From Eledone cirrhosa (lineage: Eukaryota > Mollusca > Cephalopoda > Octopoda > Eledonidae), in the NCBI GenBank assembly GCA_964016885.1, contig OZ024757.1, positions 26,577,454 to 26,641,453 of the forward strand: DNA of 64,000 bases, read 5' to 3'. Within the stretch, counting starts at the first letter, position 1, and each line of letters begins with the position of its first letter. The position numbers were made by a program, and so were the translations under genes. Shown piece by piece: positions 15,212-21,200 of the stretch. A model generated the notes under the pieces. That model worked only from the letters and a program-made list of their open reading frames with translations. It ran no database searches and was not told where the DNA came from.

Positions 15212-18200
15212 TATATATATAACTGTGTACATCTGTATATATGTGTGTGTATATATATATATATATATATCCTATAAACTATAGAGGTATAAAGTTGATG
15301 GACCAGGTCATGAAAGTAACAGAAAGAGTTATAGCACAGCTGATTAGGGACCGGGTGAATATAGACGAGATGCAATTTGGGTTTGTTCCAGGGAAAGGCA
15401 CCACTGATGCGCTCTTCCTTGTGAGGCAATTACAGGAAAAGTACCTAGCTAAAAGTAAGCCACTCTACTTGGCATTTGTCGACCTTGAGAAAGCCTTTGA
15501 CAGAGTTCCACGTGCAGTAATCTGGTGGGCTCTTAGAAAACTAGGAGTAGATGAATGGCTTGTGAAAGCGGTACAAGCCATGTATAGGGGAGCAGTCAGC
15601 AAAGTTAGGATTGGCAATGAGTATAGCGAGGAATTTAGCGTACAGGTTGGGGTCCACCAGGGCTCTGTTCTTAGCCCTCTCCTGTTCATCATAGTCCTGC
15701 AGGCAATAACGGAGGAGTTTAAGACCGGATGCCCATGGGAACTCCTGTATGCTGATGACCTCGCACTCATAGCTGAATCTATGGTAGAACTAGAGAATAA
15801 ATTCCAAACCTGGAAGCAGGGACTAGAGAGAAAGGGCCTCAAAGTCAACATGACAAAGACTAAGGTCCTTATAAGTAGACGAGAAAACAGAACCCAGATC
15901 CCCTCAGGGAAATGGCCTTGCTCAGTATGTAGGAAAGGTGTAGGTAGGAACTCCATTCTTTGCCCCAAATGCAAACAATGGGTACACAAGAGATGTAGCG
16001 GGATCTCAGGAAGCTTAATTAAGAATGTAGGATTCACATGCAGCAGCTGTGCTGAAACAGCAAGCAAACAGCCACAGGAAACAAGTACCACCAATCTCTG
16101 GGAGGGCCCTGTAGAAACAGTAGACAGCTTCTGCTACCTAGGTGACCGAATTAGCAACGGAGGTGGGTGCTCAGAAAGTACAATAACTAGGGTAAGAACG
16201 GGATGGAAGAAGTTTAGGGAACTACTACCACTGCTAGCTGCAAAAGGCTTCTCCCTCAGAATGAAAGGCAGACTGTATGATGCGTGTATCCGAACAGCGA
16301 TGTTGCATGGTAGTGAGACCTGGGCGCTGAAGGTGGAAGACTTACGTAGATTAGAGAGAAACGAAGCCTGCATGCTCCGATGGATGTGTAACAGTAATAT
16401 ACGTGAACGACAAAGCATAAATGAATTGAGAGAGAGACTGAGCATAAGAGGAATCAAATGCTGCGTGCAGGAGAGGCGGTTACGCTGGTATGGACATGTG
16501 ATGCGTATGAAGGATGACAGCTGCATAAAAAGGTGCAGAGCACTAGAAGTTGATGGAAACCGCGGAGTGGGGAGACCCAAGATGACTTGGGATGAGGTGA
16601 TAAAAGCCGACCTTACCCAACTACACCTCTCAAAGTCAATGACACACGACCGTGACTTCTGGCGTCACGCAGTAATACAGGGTACCCGACCTCCCATGGG
16701 TACATGCTGAAGCATATAAACAATATGCCCCCCCCCCCCCCCCACCGCAAGGTGGTCGTGGAGGTGCCACGGCAAAAAAGCACCCAGCCCACACTGTAAA
16801 GTGGACGTGTAGGCGCCACGAAAAAGCACCCAGCACTCACTGTAAATGAGGTTGGTGTTAGGAAGGGCATCCAGCTGTAGAAATCAAGCCAGATCAGTTC
16901 CTGTATGAGCAAGGCATGGTCAGCCGACCAGACACTGCCCACAACAGGACAACCCGTCTAACCCATGCTAGCGTGGAAGAACGGACGTAAAACGGTGATG
17001 ATGATGATGATGATATCCTAAGATAGGATGATGAGGTAGTTGTATCAGTGAGTGGTATGATGGTTGTAAAGGTAGATAGTTAGGTCATGTGACTCCTGTG
17101 AACTCTTGTTCCACTGCTTAGACATTTCATATACCCCTCCCCTATCTTTACAATTGTTTTCTACGTTGACATGGTTACTGACTACAACTGTTTCTTATGA
17201 CTTGTAGCGCCCTCTTCTGGTAAATTACTCCAAGACCTTGCCTGTATGTTGTATGAAGAAGCTCTGGAGACCATTCCTGCACTGATCAGAACTTGGTGGC
17301 TCAAACAGAATCGTTCTTTTGCCTCCTTCATTGACAAGTAACTATTTCATTTATTTCTCTTCTTCTTCTCTCTTTTCTCCTTCTTTTCTTTTTGTCTCTG
17401 ACTTTTTTTGTGTATTTTTTACTTTCTCTCTCCCTGAGTAATCAGAAGAAGGAAGGAAAGCGTAAAAGCCAAACTGACTATCTTCAATTCTGTTTTCTTA
17501 CCAGTCCTTACCTATGGTCATGAATCTTGGGTACTGACCAAAAGAATACGATCATGAATACAAGCGGCTGAAATGGGATTCCTCTGAGGGGTCATTGGAG
17601 TAACGTTACTCGATAAAGTGTGTAACTCGGAGATCAGAGAGTCACTCCGCTACTTCTCCAAATTGAGAGATCACAGCTACGATACTATGGGCATGTGGTT
17701 AGAATGTCTGGACAGATTTTATGGGCAAAACTAACCGGCAGGAGACCCACGGGTAGACCCCGAATAAGATGGTTTGATGACATCCATGAGCTTGGCTGGT
17801 CTTGCTTGGAAATCCAGCCAGAAAGTTGGAGATGGTTGCTTTTGACAAAAGCCGCAGGAAGGAGGGTTTGAGGACTGTATATTTATGAATTTGAGCCATC
17901 TGTTACCCCTATTTGATTCCTGTATATGTGTTTATGAATTTGAGCCATCCCTTACCCATATTTGATTCATTTATGTGTGTGTTTGTGTATTTGAGCCCTC
18001 TCTTACCCATTTTTGATTACTGTATGTATGTGTTTGTGTATTTGATCAAGTCTTTAACTATATTTGATCCCTGTATCTGTTGTTTTACTTCCAGCTTCAC
18101 CAAGCTGTTCATCAGTCCAGTTTTATGTAAGAAGGAAATATCAAACCTGCTGAGTATGGAAATGAACTTGGCCAACATCACAGTGAGTATAGCTTTTGAT

Positions 18201-21200
18201 GGGTCTGGTGGGAGTATAACTTTTATAGGATTATAGCTGTTTAGAATCACCACCAACACCATCACTCCTACTACTATCACCAACACTAGTACCACCACCA
18301 TCATCAGCGTATGATATTGTGTTCTTGAACAGTTTGTGTAATTCATTTTAGTTATTCTGTAGACATAGTACTTATTCTGTAGACATAGTAGTTAGTCTGT
18401 AGACATAGTACTTAGTCTGTAGACATAGTAGTTATTCTGTAGACATATTTTTTATTCTGTAGACATAGTAGTTATTCTGTAGACATATTAGTTAGTTTGT
18501 AGACAAATAGAACCTATCTTCTATAAGTAATTTATCATATTATCGATACCATCATACCATCACTATACCACACCACTACCACTACACCACACCACTACCA
18601 CTAACATTACAACTACTATACAACCACCATACCATCACTACACCACTACCATTACAACTACTATACCACCACCATACCATCACTACACCACACCACTACC
18701 ATTACAACTACTATACCACCACTATACCACACCACTACCACTACCATTACAACTACACCACACCACTACCATTACAACTACTATACCACCACCATACCAT
18801 CACTATACCACGCCACTACCACTACCATTACAACTACACCACACCACTATCATTACAACTACTATACCTCCACCATACCATCACTACACCACACCACTAC
18901 CATTACAACTACTATACCACCACCATACCATCACTACACCACACCACTACCATTACAACTACTATACCACCACCATACCATCACTATACCACACCACTAC
19001 AACTACACCACACCACTACCATTACAACTACTATACCACCACCATACCATCACTACACCACTACCACTACCATTACAACTACACCACACCACTACCATTA
19101 CAACTACTATACCACCACCATACCATCACTACACCACTACCATTACAACTACACCACACCACTACCATTACAACTACTATACCACCACCATACCATCACT
19201 ATACCACACCACTACCACTACCATTACAACTACACCACACCACTACCATTACAACTACTATACCACCACCATACCATCACTACACCACTACCATTACAAC
19301 TACACCACACCACTACCATTACAACTACTATACCACCACCATACCATCACTACACCACACCACTACCACTACCACTACACCACACCACTACAACTACTAT
19401 ACCACCACCATACCACACCACTACCACTACAACTACACCACACCACTACCATTACAACTACTATACCACCACCATACCATCACTACACCACTACCACTAC
19501 CATTACAACTACACCACACCACTACCATTACAACTACTATACCATCACCATACCATCACTACACCACACCACTACCACTACCATTACAATTACTATACAA
19601 CCACCATACCATCACTATACCACACCACTACCACTACCATTACAACTACACCACACCACTACCATTACAACTACTATACCACCACCATACCATCACTATA
19701 CCACACCACTACCACTACCATTACAACTACACCACATCACTACCATTACAACTACTATACCACCACCATACCATCACTATACCACACCACTACCACTATC
19801 ATTACAACTACACCACACCACTACCATTACAACTACTATACCACCACCATACCATCACTATACCACACCACTACCACTACCACTACACCACACCACTACA
19901 ACTACTATACCACCACCATACCATCACTATACCACACCACTACCACTACAACTACACCACACCACTACCATTACAACTACTATACAACCACCATACCATC
20001 ACTACACCACACCACACCACTACCATTACAACTACTATACCACCACCATACCATCACTACACCACTACCACTACCATTACAACTACACCACCACCCTAAC
20101 TGTTACTATTCCACTAACAGAAGCTGTGTATGTCTGTATCTTTCAGGTCCGTGCCCGTCCAATGAGCCGTGAGATAATAGCTGTGTATACACTGGATGAT
20201 GTTAGTATCGAGATGGTGATATCATTACCAGAGAACTACCCCCTGGGGACCATAAGTGTCCATAGTGACCAGAGGAAAGGGATCTCCAGTAACATCTCCA
20301 AGAAATGGCTACTACAGTTGAATATTTTCTTACAACATCAGGTAAGTTTTGTGGAATTACGCCCAGTACACTCTGTAAAGTGGTAGTAGTGCTGCTGCCA
20401 TGATAAAATACACCCTGTACACTCTGTAAAGTGGTAGTGCTGCTGCTGCCATGATAAAATACACCCTGTACACTCTGTAAAGTGGTAGTAGTGCTGCTGC
20501 CATGATAAAATACACCCTGTACACTCTGTAAAGTGGTAGTAGTGCTGCTGCCATGATAAAATACACCCTGTACACTCTGTAAAGTGGTAGTGCTGCTGCT
20601 GCCATGATAAAATACACCCAGTACACTCTGTAAAGTAGTAGTGCTGCTGCCATGATAAAATACACCCAGTACACTCTGTAAAGTGGTATATAGTAGCACT
20701 AGTACTAAGGTGGTTGTTATATTTTACTATAGTTGAAGACACTTGCCCAAGGTACCACATAGTGGGAGGGAACAGCCACATGATTTCAGGTTCTATCCTA
20801 CCACCTCCACCAACACTACCACCTCCACCATCATTACCACCTCCACCATCACTACCACCTCCACCATCATTACCACCTCCACCATCACTACCACCTCCAC
20901 CAACACTACCACCTCCACCATCATTACCACCTCTACTCACCATCCAACGCTCCACCATCACTACCACCTCTACTCACCATCCAACGCTCCACCATCACTA
21001 CCACCTCTACTCACCATCCAACTCTCCACCATCACTACCACCTCTACTCACCATCCAACGCTCCACCATCACTACCACCTCTACTCACCATCCACTTCAC
21101 TATCCACCCAACCTCCCACACCTCACTGTCACACAGCCCCACCCACTCACCACAGTTCCATTATTTCATTCCCTCCCTACAGAACGGCAACATTATGGAC

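Noticed and set aside
14697..15270. Long open frames of YIYIYI / HTHTHI type, including the apparent ATG at 15241 of the LINE frame
   Set aside because: Translation of TA/TG microsatellite. The real LINE homology starts at about 15271.
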